Shown here in pieces: positions 1-6,707 of a DNA stretch of 14,911 nt; positions within the stretch are counted from its first letter, which is position 1, and each line of letters begins with the position of its first letter. The stretch lies in the NCBI RefSeq assembly GCF_937958535.1, contig NZ_CALGNQ010000013.1, positions 1-14,911 on the forward strand, read 5' to 3'. Below the pieces are notes generated by a model that was not told the origin of the DNA, did no database searches, and saw only the letters and a program-made list of their open reading frames with translations. The position numbers were made by a program, and so were the translations under genes. The DNA comes from an uncultured Georgenia sp. GTDB taxonomy: Bacteria > Actinomycetota > Actinomycetes > Actinomycetales > Actinomycetaceae.

Positions 1-55
1 GTTCTGAGTGAAAAGGGCGAGCCACCGCAGGGGCTGCAGCGTGAGCGGTGCCACG

Positions 56-90
56 GTGACGCCCCGCGCGCGGCGGGTGAGAATGGCACG
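56..90 (+). promoter_or_regulatory. Possible leaderless promoter of dusB
   Basis: A GTGACG element (56-61) and a GAGAAT element (79-84) are spaced by 17 bp and lie 6 nt before the GTG start. There is no Shine-Dalgarno sequence in front of the GTG. The same geometry (-10 box about 6 nt before the start codon) occurs at dgt in this window, so a leaderless transcript is plausible. Both hexamers are imperfect. The rest of 1-90 holds no recognisable gene; the dusB frame is open back to position 1 but has no other ATG or GTG. Confidence 0.35.
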
Positions 91-1305
91 GTGAGTGAGC
101 TGCGGATCGGTCCGGTCTCGGTGGGCAGCCCGGTGGTGCTGGCCCCGATGGCCGGCGTCACCAACCCGCCGTTCCGGAAGCTGTGCCGGGAGGCCGGGCT
201 GGCGGCGCTGGACGACGCCGCCCGCGCGACCGCGCGTCCGGGCGAGCACGCCCCGGCGGGCCTCTACGTCACCGAGATGGTCACCTCGCGGGCGCTGGTC
301 GAGCGCACGCCCGAGACGATGCGCATGGTCCAGGCCGACCCGGAGGAGCCGGTGCGCTCCGTCCAGCTCTACGGGGTGGACCCCGCGACCGTCGCCGCCG
401 CCGTGCGGCTGCTCGTCGAGGAGGACCGTGCCGACCACGTCGACCTGAACTTCGGCTGTCCGGTCCCCAAGGTCACCCGCAAGGGCGGGGGAGCGGCGCT
501 GCCGTGGAAGCGCGACCTGTTCCAGGCGATCGTCAGCGGCGCCGTCGAGGCTGCCCGCACGGCCTCCCGGCACCGCGAGCGCGAGGTGCCGGTGACGGTG
601 AAGATGCGGATGGGCATCGACGACGACCACCTCACCTACCTCGACGCGGGCCGGATCGCGGAGCAGGCCGGCGTCGCGGCCGTGGCGCTGCACGCACGCA
701 CCGCCGCCCAGCACTACTCCGGGCAGGCGCGCTGGGAGACCATCGCCCGGCTCAAGGAGACCGTCCGCACCATCCCCGTCCTCGGCAACGGGGACATCTG
801 GTCGGCGGAGGACGCGCTGGCCATGGTGGAGCAGACCGGGTGCGACGGGGTCGTCGTCGGCCGCGGCTGCCAGGGCCGGCCGTGGCTGTTCACCGATCTC
901 GTCGCCGGCTTCCGCGGCTCCCCGCTGCGGGTGCGGCCCGGCCTGGCGGAGGTCGCCGCGACGATCCGCCGGCACGCCGAGCTCATGGTCGAGCACTTCG
1001 AGAACGAGGGCAAGGGGCTGCGCGAGCTCCGCAAGCACATGGCGTGGTACCTCAAGGGCTACGTCGTGGGCAGCGAGGCACGTCGCGCGCTCGGCCTGGT
1101 GAGCTCGCTCGCCGAGCTCGACGAGCGGCTGGCCGCGCTCGACCTGAGCCAGCCCTACCCGGGCGCGGGCGCCGAGGGTCCGCGCGGCCGGGCCGGTTCA
1201 CCGCGTACGCCGCACCTGCCCGAGGCCTGGCTGGAGACACAGGACATCGACGACCGGCTGCGCGAGCTGCTCAGCCACGCCGAGCTCTCCATCAGCGGCG
1301 GCTGA
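91..1305 (+). CDS. dusB: tRNA-dihydrouridine synthase (DusB-type)
   Basis: FMN-dependent, cytoplasmic reduction of uridine to dihydrouridine in tRNA. The 404-residue product has the Dus TIM-barrel landmarks in order: the phosphate-contacting LAPMAGVTN start (residues 17-25), YVTEMV (59-64), VQLYG, then DLNFGCPVPKVTRKGGGAAL with catalytic Cys123, KMRMG, the ALHARTAAQHYSG histidine segment, VLGNGDIW, and GVVVGRGCQGRPWLF, which binds the FMN phosphate. It is longer than the roughly 320-350 residues of classical DusB. The extra length is an Ala-rich insert at about 38-57 and a Gly/Arg/Pro-rich stretch before the C terminus, both of a kind seen in actinobacterial members. GTG at 91 is the only ATG/GTG start compatible with the family N terminus (LRIGPV). 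The gene stands alone. It converges on the drrAB pair across a repeat-rich gap. Confidence 0.93.
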   Translation: MSELRIGPVSVGSPVVLAPMAGVTNPPFRKLCREAGLAALDDAARATARPGEHAPAGLYVTEMVTSRALVERTPETMRMVQADPEEPVRSVQLYGVDPATVAAAVRLLVEEDRADHVDLNFGCPVPKVTRKGGGAALPWKRDLFQAIVSGAVEAARTASRHREREVPVTVKMRMGIDDDHLTYLDAGRIAEQAGVAAVALHARTAAQHYSGQARWETIARLKETVRTIPVLGNGDIWSAEDALAMVEQTGCDGVVVGRGCQGRPWLFTDLVAGFRGSPLRVRPGLAEVAATIRRHAELMVEHFENEGKGLRELRKHMAWYLKGYVVGSEARRALGLVSSLAELDERLAALDLSQPYPGAGAEGPRGRAGSPRTPHLPEAWLETQDIDDRLRELLSHAELSISGG

Positions 1306-1344
1306 CCGCCCGTTCTGACGCCCTCCCGTCCGCGACCCCCGGCC

Positions 1345-1511
1345 GTCGAGGGCCGACTGACCCGCCGAGCGTTCATCGGGCACCGGGAGCTCACGCGGTC
1401 GTCGAGGGCCGACTGACCCGCCGAGCGTTCATCGGGCACCGGGAGCTCACGCGGTCGTCGAGGGCCGACTGACCCGCCGAGCGTCCATCGAACACCGGAG
1501 CTCACGTGGCA
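1345..1511. repeat. Three 56-bp tandem repeats, intergenic
   Basis: Unit 1 (1345-1400) and unit 2 (1401-1456) are identical over all 56 bp. Unit 3 (1457-1511) has one deletion and a handful of substitutions toward its 3' end. At each unit boundary the sequence can fold: GGTCGTCG pairs with CGACTGACC (one bulged T) around a 5-nt loop, at 1397-1418 and 1453-1474, with an imperfect version at 1341-1362. There is no spacer sequence between units, so this is not a CRISPR array. The array lies between the convergent dusB and drrB genes. Its function is unknown; repeated hairpins could help end transcription from either side. Confidence 0.85.
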
Positions 1512-1524
1512 CCACGGGCCCCGT

Positions 1525-1578
1525 GTCACCGAGAGCTCGCAGGTCACCGAGGGCTCGCAGGTCACCGAGGGGTCACCT
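1525..1578. repeat. Three 18-bp tandem repeats
   Basis: Units at 1525-1542, 1543-1560 and 1561-1578 follow the pattern GTCACCGAGRGCTCGCAG. The first two differ at one base, and the third is degenerate after GTCACCGAGGG. A further TCACCGAGG occurs at 1598-1606. With the 56-bp array, these repeats fill most of the 348-bp gene-free gap 1306-1653. I see no credible gene there on either strand. Confidence 0.75.
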
Positions 1579-1611
1579 GCCACCGGCCGCTCGCTTCTCA
1601 CCGAGGCTCAC

Positions 1612-1648
1612 CCGCCCGCGGCCCTCCGGCCGGCTCCCCCGCGGGCGG
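1612..1648 (-). terminator. Terminator-like hairpin after drrB
   Basis: CCGCCCGCGG (1612-1621) is perfectly complementary to CCGCGGGCGG (1639-1648), a 10-bp all-GC stem with a 17-nt loop. It begins 5 bp beyond the drrB stop codon when read on the - strand. There is no T-tract, as is common for actinobacterial hairpin terminators. Being symmetric, it could also stop readthrough from dusB on the + strand. Confidence 0.55.
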
Positions 1649-1653
1649 CCCGG

Positions 1654-2481
1654 TCAGCTCCGGGTGCGGTAGATCCGCATGGTGATGGGGGCGAACACCG
1701 CGGTCAGCGCCGCCGAGGCGATGAGCACCCACGTGATGTCGGAGAACGTCGCCGTCCCGCCCATGAGGCCGCGCACGGCGGTCACGAGGTGGCTCACCGG
1801 GTTGACCTCGACGATGCTCTGCAGCACCGAGGGCATCGTCCGAGGGTCGACGAAGACGTTCGACGCGAAGGTCAGCGGCATGATCACCAGCATCGACACG
1901 CCCATGACGGCGTTCGGGGTGCGCATCACCAGGCCGAGGATGGTGAACACCCAGCTGAGCGAGAAGGCGAAGACGAGGAGCAGCGCCAGTGCCAGGAGCA
2001 CACCGGCCACCCCGCCCTCCGGCCGGTAGCCGAGCAGGAGGCCCAGCGTGAGCGTCACGCCGGAGGCGATGGTGTAGCGGACGGTGTCCCCGAGCAACGC
2101 GCCGACGATCGGTGCCGGCCGCCAGATCGGCAGCGAGCGGAACCGGTCGAAGACGCCCTTGGTGATGTCGGTGTTGAGCGTGAACCCGGTGTAGACGCTC
2201 ACCGTGAGCACCGTCATGACGATGATCCCGGGCAGCAGGAACTGCAGGTAGGTGGACGTGTCCCCCGCGATCGCCCCACCGAAGAGGTAGGTGAACATCA
2301 GGGTGAAGATGACCGGGGTGAGCGTGACGTCGAAGAGCTGCTCCGGCACGTGCTTGATCTTCAGCAGCGCCCGGTGGGCGAAGGTCAGGGTGGTGGACAG
2401 CGCCGAGGCCCGCTCGGGTCGGTCGGTGACCGCGACCGCATCGCGCAGCCGGGTGTTGGCGCCGATGTCGAGGGACCTCAT
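1654..2481 (-). CDS. ABC-2 type exporter permease, DrrB-like
   Basis: A 275-residue integral membrane protein, the permease half of a DrrAB-type drug or lipid exporter. A cytoplasmic N terminus of about 50 residues is followed by the hallmark segment LTPVIFTLMFTYLFGGAI (55-71) and FLLPGIIVMTVLTVSVYTGF (81-100). The ITKGVFDRFRSLPI coupling region sits around 106-119. Further hydrophobic spans lie near 125-150, 158-185, 191-210 and 249-268, giving about six membrane segments. The order and length fit DrrB. ATG at 2481 has a GGAGG seven bases upstream and overlaps the ATPase stop by 4 bp (ATGA), so the two genes are translationally coupled. The substrate cannot be read from sequence; family members export anthracyclines, other antibiotics or lipids. 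A terminator-like hairpin follows. Confidence 0.9.
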   Translation of the reverse strand: MRSLDIGANTRLRDAVAVTDRPERASALSTTLTFAHRALLKIKHVPEQLFDVTLTPVIFTLMFTYLFGGAIAGDTSTYLQFLLPGIIVMTVLTVSVYTGFTLNTDITKGVFDRFRSLPIWRPAPIVGALLGDTVRYTIASGVTLTLGLLLGYRPEGGVAGVLLALALLLVFAFSLSWVFTILGLVMRTPNAVMGVSMLVIMPLTFASNVFVDPRTMPSVLQSIVEVNPVSHLVTAVRGLMGGTATFSDITWVLIASAALTAVFAPITMRIYRTRS

Positions 2482-3470
2482 GACGTGACCTCCGCGGTGC
2501 TGTGCTCCGGCTCCGCCTCCGGCTCGGGCGGGTTGCCGGTGAGAGCGAGGAAGACCTCGTCCAGGCTCGGCTGGCCGAGGCTGAACTCCGGCACGTGCAG
2601 CCCCGCGGCGTGGAGCGCGTTGAGCGCCCGCGCGGGGGAGTCCGGTGCGTGCTCCGGGACGCGGGCGGAGAGCCCCAGGCCGTCGGGCAGCTCGGTGACC
2701 GGGGTGCCCAGCGTCTCGGCGAGGACGGCGCGCGCGGCCGCCCGTTGTGCGCGCTCGGCGACCCGGACGGTGACGGTGCCGGTGCCGACCGAGGCCTTGA
2801 GCTGGGGCGCGGTGCCCTCGGCGATGAGCCGCCCGTGGTCGATGACGGCGATGCGGTCGGCGAGCTGGTCGGCCTCGTCGAGGTACTGCGTGGTGAGCAG
2901 CACCGTGGCGCCCTCGGCGACGAGCAGCCGGACGATGTCCCACACCTGGTTGCGGCTGCGCGGGTCCAGGCCCGTGGTCGGCTCGTCGAGGTACAGCACG
3001 CGCGGGCTCATGACGAGGCTGGCGGCCAGGTCGATGCGGCGGCGCATCCCGCCGGAGTAGGTCTTGACGGCCTTGCCGGCCGCGTCGCTGAGGTCGAAGG
3101 CCTCGAGCAGGTCGGCGGCCCGCTGCTTGGCCCGGCTCCCGGAGAAGCCGTAGAGCCGGGCGAGGATGACGAGGTTCTCCGTGCCGGTGAGGTCCTCGTC
3201 CACGGACGCGTACTGGCCGGTGAGGCCGACGCTGGTGCGCACGGCGTCCGGCTCCCGGCCGATGTCGTGCCCCAGCACCCGGGCGGTGCCGGCGTCGGGC
3301 ACGAGCAGGGTGGCGAGCATCCGCACGATGGTCGTCTTGCCCGCGCCGTTGGGGCCGAGCAGACCGAAGACGGTACCGCGCTCGACCGTGAGGTCCACGC
3401 CGTCGACGGCGGTCGTGTCCCCGAAACGTTTGACGAGACCCTCGGCCTCGATCGCCGGAGTGTTCTCCAT
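2478..3470 (-). CDS. ABC transporter ATP-binding protein, DrrA-like
   Basis: A 330-residue cytoplasmic ATPase that energises the adjacent DrrB-like permease. Visible motifs are Walker A GPNGAGKTT (39-47), the Q-loop in VGLTGQYAS (81-89), signature TYSGGMRRRIDLA (137-149), Walker B VLYLDEPTTGLDP (158-170), and a switch region LLTTQYLDEADQLADRI in which Gln replaces the usual His. That replacement is typical of the DrrA family. A C-terminal extension of about 100 residues ends in LGQPSLDEVFLALTG, the conserved DrrA tail motif. I chose ATG at 3470 because GGAAGG lies 8 nt upstream; the in-frame GTG at 3479 would overlap that ribosome binding site. No TetR or MarR regulator is adjacent, so regulation is unclear apart from a possible dyad upstream. 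Confidence 0.93.
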   Translation of the reverse strand: MENTPAIEAEGLVKRFGDTTAVDGVDLTVERGTVFGLLGPNGAGKTTIVRMLATLLVPDAGTARVLGHDIGREPDAVRTSVGLTGQYASVDEDLTGTENLVILARLYGFSGSRAKQRAADLLEAFDLSDAAGKAVKTYSGGMRRRIDLAASLVMSPRVLYLDEPTTGLDPRSRNQVWDIVRLLVAEGATVLLTTQYLDEADQLADRIAVIDHGRLIAEGTAPQLKASVGTGTVTVRVAERAQRAAARAVLAETLGTPVTELPDGLGLSARVPEHAPDSPARALNALHAAGLHVPEFSLGQPSLDEVFLALTGNPPEPEAEPEHSTAEVTS

Positions 3471-3562
3471 GGCGCTCACCTTCCGATGGGATGGGGCAGT
3501 ACCGACCGACGGCGGCGGACGAACTCATCGGCCGAACGGGCAGAAAGCGTACGGGAGGGCAA

Positions 3563-3591
3563 CCGGTCGCCGGAAACGGATATTCCGGTCG
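3563..3591. promoter_or_regulatory. Possible operator dyad upstream of drrA
   Basis: CCGGAA (3570-3575) and TTCCGG (3583-3588) form a perfect 6-bp inverted repeat around a 7-bp AT-richer centre. CCGGTCG is directly repeated at 3563-3569 and 3585-3591, a 22-bp period or two helical turns. The site lies about 100 bp upstream of the ATPase start. This could be an operator for an unlinked regulator. The evidence is symmetry only. Confidence 0.25.
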
Positions 3592-3621
3592 GCCGCCACG
3601 GGCGGCGAGCGGCCGTCACCG

Positions 3622-3655
3622 CAGGGCCGGCCCCACTTGGCCGGGGCCGGCCCTG
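3622..3655 (-). terminator. Strong terminator hairpin after alpha-glucosidase gene
   Basis: CAGGGCCGGCCCC (3622-3634) pairs perfectly with GGGGCCGGCCCTG (3643-3655), 13 bp around an 8-nt loop. On the - strand it begins about 20 nt after the glucosidase stop codon, where a factor-independent terminator would be expected. No T-tract is present. It separates the maltose locus from drrAB. Confidence 0.7.
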
Positions 3656-3675
3656 TCAGGCGGTCCGCCCTCGGC

Positions 3676-5511
3676 TCAGCGGACCTCGCGCAGCCACACC
3701 GTGGTGTCGGTGGGGACGGCGGCACCGTCGAGCGGGCCGCTGGCGATGAGCACCTCGTGCCCCTCGGGCAGCGCGACCGGCGCGGCACCGAGGTTCGTCA
3801 CGACGACGACGGCGGGCCGCCCCTGGCGGGTGTTGCGCAGCGCGATGACGTCCTCACCGGCGGGCAGCTGCTCCAGGGCGCCGGCGCCGAGCTCCAACTC
3901 GGTACGCAGCGCGATCGCCTCACGGTACATCCGCAGCGTGGAACCCTCCTGGCGCTCCTGGACGTCGGGGGCGAGCTCTGCCCACCACTCCGGCTGCGGC
4001 AGCCAGGTGCGGCCGGTGGGGGAGAAGCCCAGGCCCGGCGCGTCGGAGCGCCACGGCAGCGGCACCCGGCAGCCGTCCCGGCCCTTCTCCGCGTGGCCGG
4101 TGCGCCACCAGGCCGGGTCCTGCCGGAGCGAGTCGTCCAGCGTGGTGTGCTCGGGCAGCCCGAGCTCCTCGCCCTGGAAGAGGTAGGCGCTGCCGGGTAG
4201 GCCGAGCATGAGCAGCGTCGCGGCCCGGGCACGGCGCAGCCCGAGCTCGGCGTCGGGCTGCGGGTCGTCGGCCCCGATGCCGTTGGGGCCCTTTCCGGTC
4301 TCGTCCAGGCCGAGCCGGGAGGCGTGCCGCACGACGTCGTGGTTGGACAGCACCCACGTCGTGGGCGCCCCGACGGCGTCGTTCTCGGCGTAGGAGCGGG
4401 CGATCGCCTCCCGCAGCGCGGGCGCCGCCCAGCGGGTGGTGAGGAAGTGGAAGTTGAACGCCTGGTGCATCTCGTCCGGCCGGACGTACCGCGCGAGGCG
4501 CGACAGCGGCTCCACCCAGGCCTCGGCCACGAGGATGCGCTCGCCGCCGTACTCCTCGAGCACCGAGCGCCACTCGCGGAAGATCTCGTGCACGCCGTCC
4601 TGGTCGAACATCGGGCTGCGGCCGGAGGCGGCGTCGTCGCTCGCCTCGGGCGGCGCGACGGTGTCGTCGGCGGCGGCCATGCCCTCGGCGACCTCGCTGC
4701 CCTCGACCATGCGCACGTGGCCCGCCCAGTCCGGCAGGCCGGGCGCCTTGACCAGGCCGTGCGCGACGTCGACGCGGAAGCCGTCCACGCCGCGGTCGAG
4801 CCAGAAGCGCAGGATGCTGCGGAACTCCTCGTGGACCTCCGGGTTGTCCCAGTCGAGGTCGGGCTGGCTGCTGTCGAAGAGGTGCAGGTACCACTGGCCG
4901 TCGTGCTCCCAGGCGCTGCCGGGGGCGTCGGGGCGGTCGCTCACGCGGGTCCAGGCGGGGCCACCGAACACCGACTGCCAGTTGTTCGGCGGCTCCTGCC
5001 CGTTCTCACCCCGGCCCTCGCGGAAGATGTACCGCGAGCGGGCGGGGGAGCCGGGCCCGTCGGCCAACGCCTGTCGGAACCAGGCGTGCTGGTCGGAGGT
5101 GTGGTTCGGGACGAGGTCGACGATGACCCGCAACCCCAGCTCGTGGGCGCGGGCGATGAGCCGGTCGGCGTCCTCGAGGGTGCCGAACAGCGGGTCGACG
5201 TCGCGGTAGTCGGCGACGTCGTACCCGGCGTCCTTCTGCGGCGAGCGGTAGAACGGGGAGAGCCACACGGCATCCACGCCCAGCCGCGCGACGTGCTCGA
5301 GACGCTCGGTGATGCCGGGCAGGTCGCCCACGCCGTCACCGTTCGCGTCCCCGAAGGAGCGCGGGTAGATCTGGTAGATGACGGCGGTACGCCACCAGTC
5401 CGCGTCGGCGGTGCCGCGGTGGATCACCTCGCCGGTCGTCAGGGGCAGGGTCTGGTGCGAAGGAGTCACAGGCAGGTCCATCCGGTCGTGCAGGGGGTGG
5501 GGTCCGACCAC
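3676..5511 (-). CDS. GH13 alpha-glucosidase (alpha-amylase family)
   Basis: Cytoplasmic hydrolysis of alpha-glucosidic bonds in maltose or maltodextrins. In the 611-residue product, GH13 region I is DLVPNHT (132-138), region II GFRVDVAHGL with nucleophile Asp248 and its Arg246 partner, region III ILVAEAW with acid/base Glu330, and region IV LSNHD with Asp392. All three catalytic acids are therefore present. The start DWWRTAVIYQIYPRSFGDANGDG (39-61) is typical of alpha-glucosidases and oligo-1,6-glucosidases, and the HGLVK after the nucleophile resembles GH13_30-type glucosidases. There is no signal peptide. The start is uncertain. GTG at 5511 lies one base beyond the repressor's TAA, with AAGGA 11 nt upstream, which suggests translational coupling. 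ATG at 5481 has no clear ribosome binding site, and the conserved domain begins only near residue 38. Exact bond specificity cannot be read from sequence. Confidence 0.92.
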   Translation of the reverse strand: MVGPHPLHDRMDLPVTPSHQTLPLTTGEVIHRGTADADWWRTAVIYQIYPRSFGDANGDGVGDLPGITERLEHVARLGVDAVWLSPFYRSPQKDAGYDVADYRDVDPLFGTLEDADRLIARAHELGLRVIVDLVPNHTSDQHAWFRQALADGPGSPARSRYIFREGRGENGQEPPNNWQSVFGGPAWTRVSDRPDAPGSAWEHDGQWYLHLFDSSQPDLDWDNPEVHEEFRSILRFWLDRGVDGFRVDVAHGLVKAPGLPDWAGHVRMVEGSEVAEGMAAADDTVAPPEASDDAASGRSPMFDQDGVHEIFREWRSVLEEYGGERILVAEAWVEPLSRLARYVRPDEMHQAFNFHFLTTRWAAPALREAIARSYAENDAVGAPTTWVLSNHDVVRHASRLGLDETGKGPNGIGADDPQPDAELGLRRARAATLLMLGLPGSAYLFQGEELGLPEHTTLDDSLRQDPAWWRTGHAEKGRDGCRVPLPWRSDAPGLGFSPTGRTWLPQPEWWAELAPDVQERQEGSTLRMYREAIALRTELELGAGALEQLPAGEDVIALRNTRQGRPAVVVVTNLGAAPVALPEGHEVLIASGPLDGAAVPTDTTVWLREVR

Positions 5512-5512
5512 G

Positions 5513-6532
5513 TTACCCGTGGTCCTTGGGGGCTGCCGCGGTCGAGCCGCGGACGATGAGCTCGGCGACGAAGAGCAGCTCGCTGCGCGGGGCGCGCGAG
5601 CCCTTGACCTCGGTGATGAGCGAGGTGACCGCGGCCTGGCTCATCGCGTCCACCGGCTGGCGCAGCGTGGTCAGCGGCGGGTCGGTGAAGGCCATGAGCG
5701 GGGAGTCGTCGAAGCCGACGACCGACACGTCCCGCGGCACCTCCAGGCCGCGGCCGCGGGCGGCGCGCACGGCGCCCAGCGCCATGAGGTCCGAGCCGCA
5801 GATGATGGCGGTGCACCCGCGGTCGAGGAGGTTCCCGGCGGCGGCCTGGCCGCCCTCGAAGGTGAACAGGGTGGTCTCCACGGGGGCGGCGCCGTCGGGC
5901 ACGAGCGTGCGCATCGCCCGCTCGAAGCCGGCCCGCTTGCGCTGCGCGGGCACGAAGCGGTCCGGGCCGATGGCCAGCCCGATGTCGGTGTGCCCCTGGG
6001 AGGCGAGGTGGCGCACCGCCAGCTCCATGCTGCCGGCGTCGTCGGTGGAGAACGCCGGAGCGTCGAGCTCGCCGGTGTAGCCGTTGACGAGGACGAAGGG
6101 CACACCGCGGGTCTGCAGCCGCCGGTAGCGGTCGACGTCGGCCTGGGTGTCGGCGTGCAGCCCGGAGACGAAGACGATGCCGTCCACGGAGTGGTCGAGG
6201 AGCATCTCGACGTACTCGTCCTCGGTGGTGCCGCCGGGGGACTGGGTGCACAGCAGCGGGGTGTAGCCCATCGTGGACAGCACCGACTCGATGGACTGGG
6301 CGAAGGCGGGGAACACCGGGTTGCTCAGCTCGGGCACGATGAGCCCGATGAGGCCGGCGGACCGGGCCCGTAGCCGCTCGGGCCGTTCGTAGCCGAGCAT
6401 GTCCAGCGCCGCGAGCACGGCCTTGCGCGTCTCCCCGGCGACCTCCGGCTTGCCGTTGAGCACACGGGAGACCGTCGCCGTGCTGACCCCGGCCTGCTCC
6501 GCGACGTCCGCCAGCCTGGTGCGACCCTGCAT
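5513..6532 (-). CDS. LacI-family transcriptional repressor (MalR-like)
   Basis: A 339-residue sugar-responsive DNA-binding protein. The N-terminal LacI helix-turn-helix is clear: LADVAEQAGVSTATVSRVLN (residues 7-26), then a hinge near 45-58, and a periplasmic-binding-protein-like sensor domain starting GLIGLIVPELSNPVFPAF. The C-terminal part has VVGFDDSPLMAFTDPPLTTLRQP, typical of the family. ATG at 6532 is supported by GGGAGG about 7 nt upstream. It is transcribed divergently from malEFG and lies directly upstream of, and coupled to, the alpha-glucosidase gene. Control of both arms through the shared intergenic region, with a maltose-type inducer, is the natural reading. The inducer itself is inferred from context. 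Confidence 0.93.
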   Translation of the reverse strand: MQGRTRLADVAEQAGVSTATVSRVLNGKPEVAGETRKAVLAALDMLGYERPERLRARSAGLIGLIVPELSNPVFPAFAQSIESVLSTMGYTPLLCTQSPGGTTEDEYVEMLLDHSVDGIVFVSGLHADTQADVDRYRRLQTRGVPFVLVNGYTGELDAPAFSTDDAGSMELAVRHLASQGHTDIGLAIGPDRFVPAQRKRAGFERAMRTLVPDGAAPVETTLFTFEGGQAAAGNLLDRGCTAIICGSDLMALGAVRAARGRGLEVPRDVSVVGFDDSPLMAFTDPPLTTLRQPVDAMSQAAVTSLITEVKGSRAPRSELLFVAELIVRGSTAAAPKDHG

Positions 6533-6565
6533 CGCCGACCCTCCCTGTCCTGGTACTGCCGACCC

Positions 6566-6636
6566 AAAATAGCCTGAAACTGTTGCATGAAACTTGCTGC
6601 AACTTCTTGCATCCTAGGTGCACCGAAGCCTACGCT
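6566..6636. promoter_or_regulatory. Divergent mal promoter with alternating LacI-type half-sites
   Basis: This is an AT-rich patch in a GC-rich window. Half-sites alternate: TTGCA (6583-6587), TGCAA (6598-6602), TTGCA (6607-6611). The last two form a perfect 14-bp dyad TGCAA-CTTC-TTGCA. The first two form GTTGCA-N10-TGCAAC (6582-6603). For malE, TTGCAT (6607-6612) and TACGCT (6631-6636) with an 18-bp spacer could be -35 and -10, so the operator overlaps the -35. For the repressor, TATTTT read on the - strand (6566-6571) with GTTTCA (6588-6593), spacer 16, is a possible promoter. TGAAACT is directly repeated at 6575 and 6588. Confidence 0.6.
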
Positions 6637-6707
6637 GCGAGGAAAATCGGCACAGCGACGTGGCCTCGGGCCCGTCGCCTCGCCCTGGAACAGAGGAGAG
6701 ATGCCTG

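Noticed and set aside
1..90. N-terminal extension of dusB or a separate gene at the left edge
   Set aside because: The frame is open to the edge but has no start codon, and the translated stretch does not resemble Dus proteins. DusB homology begins right after the GTG at 91.
1345..1511. CRISPR array
   Set aside because: The 56-bp units are contiguous with no unique spacers between them, and no cas gene is present.
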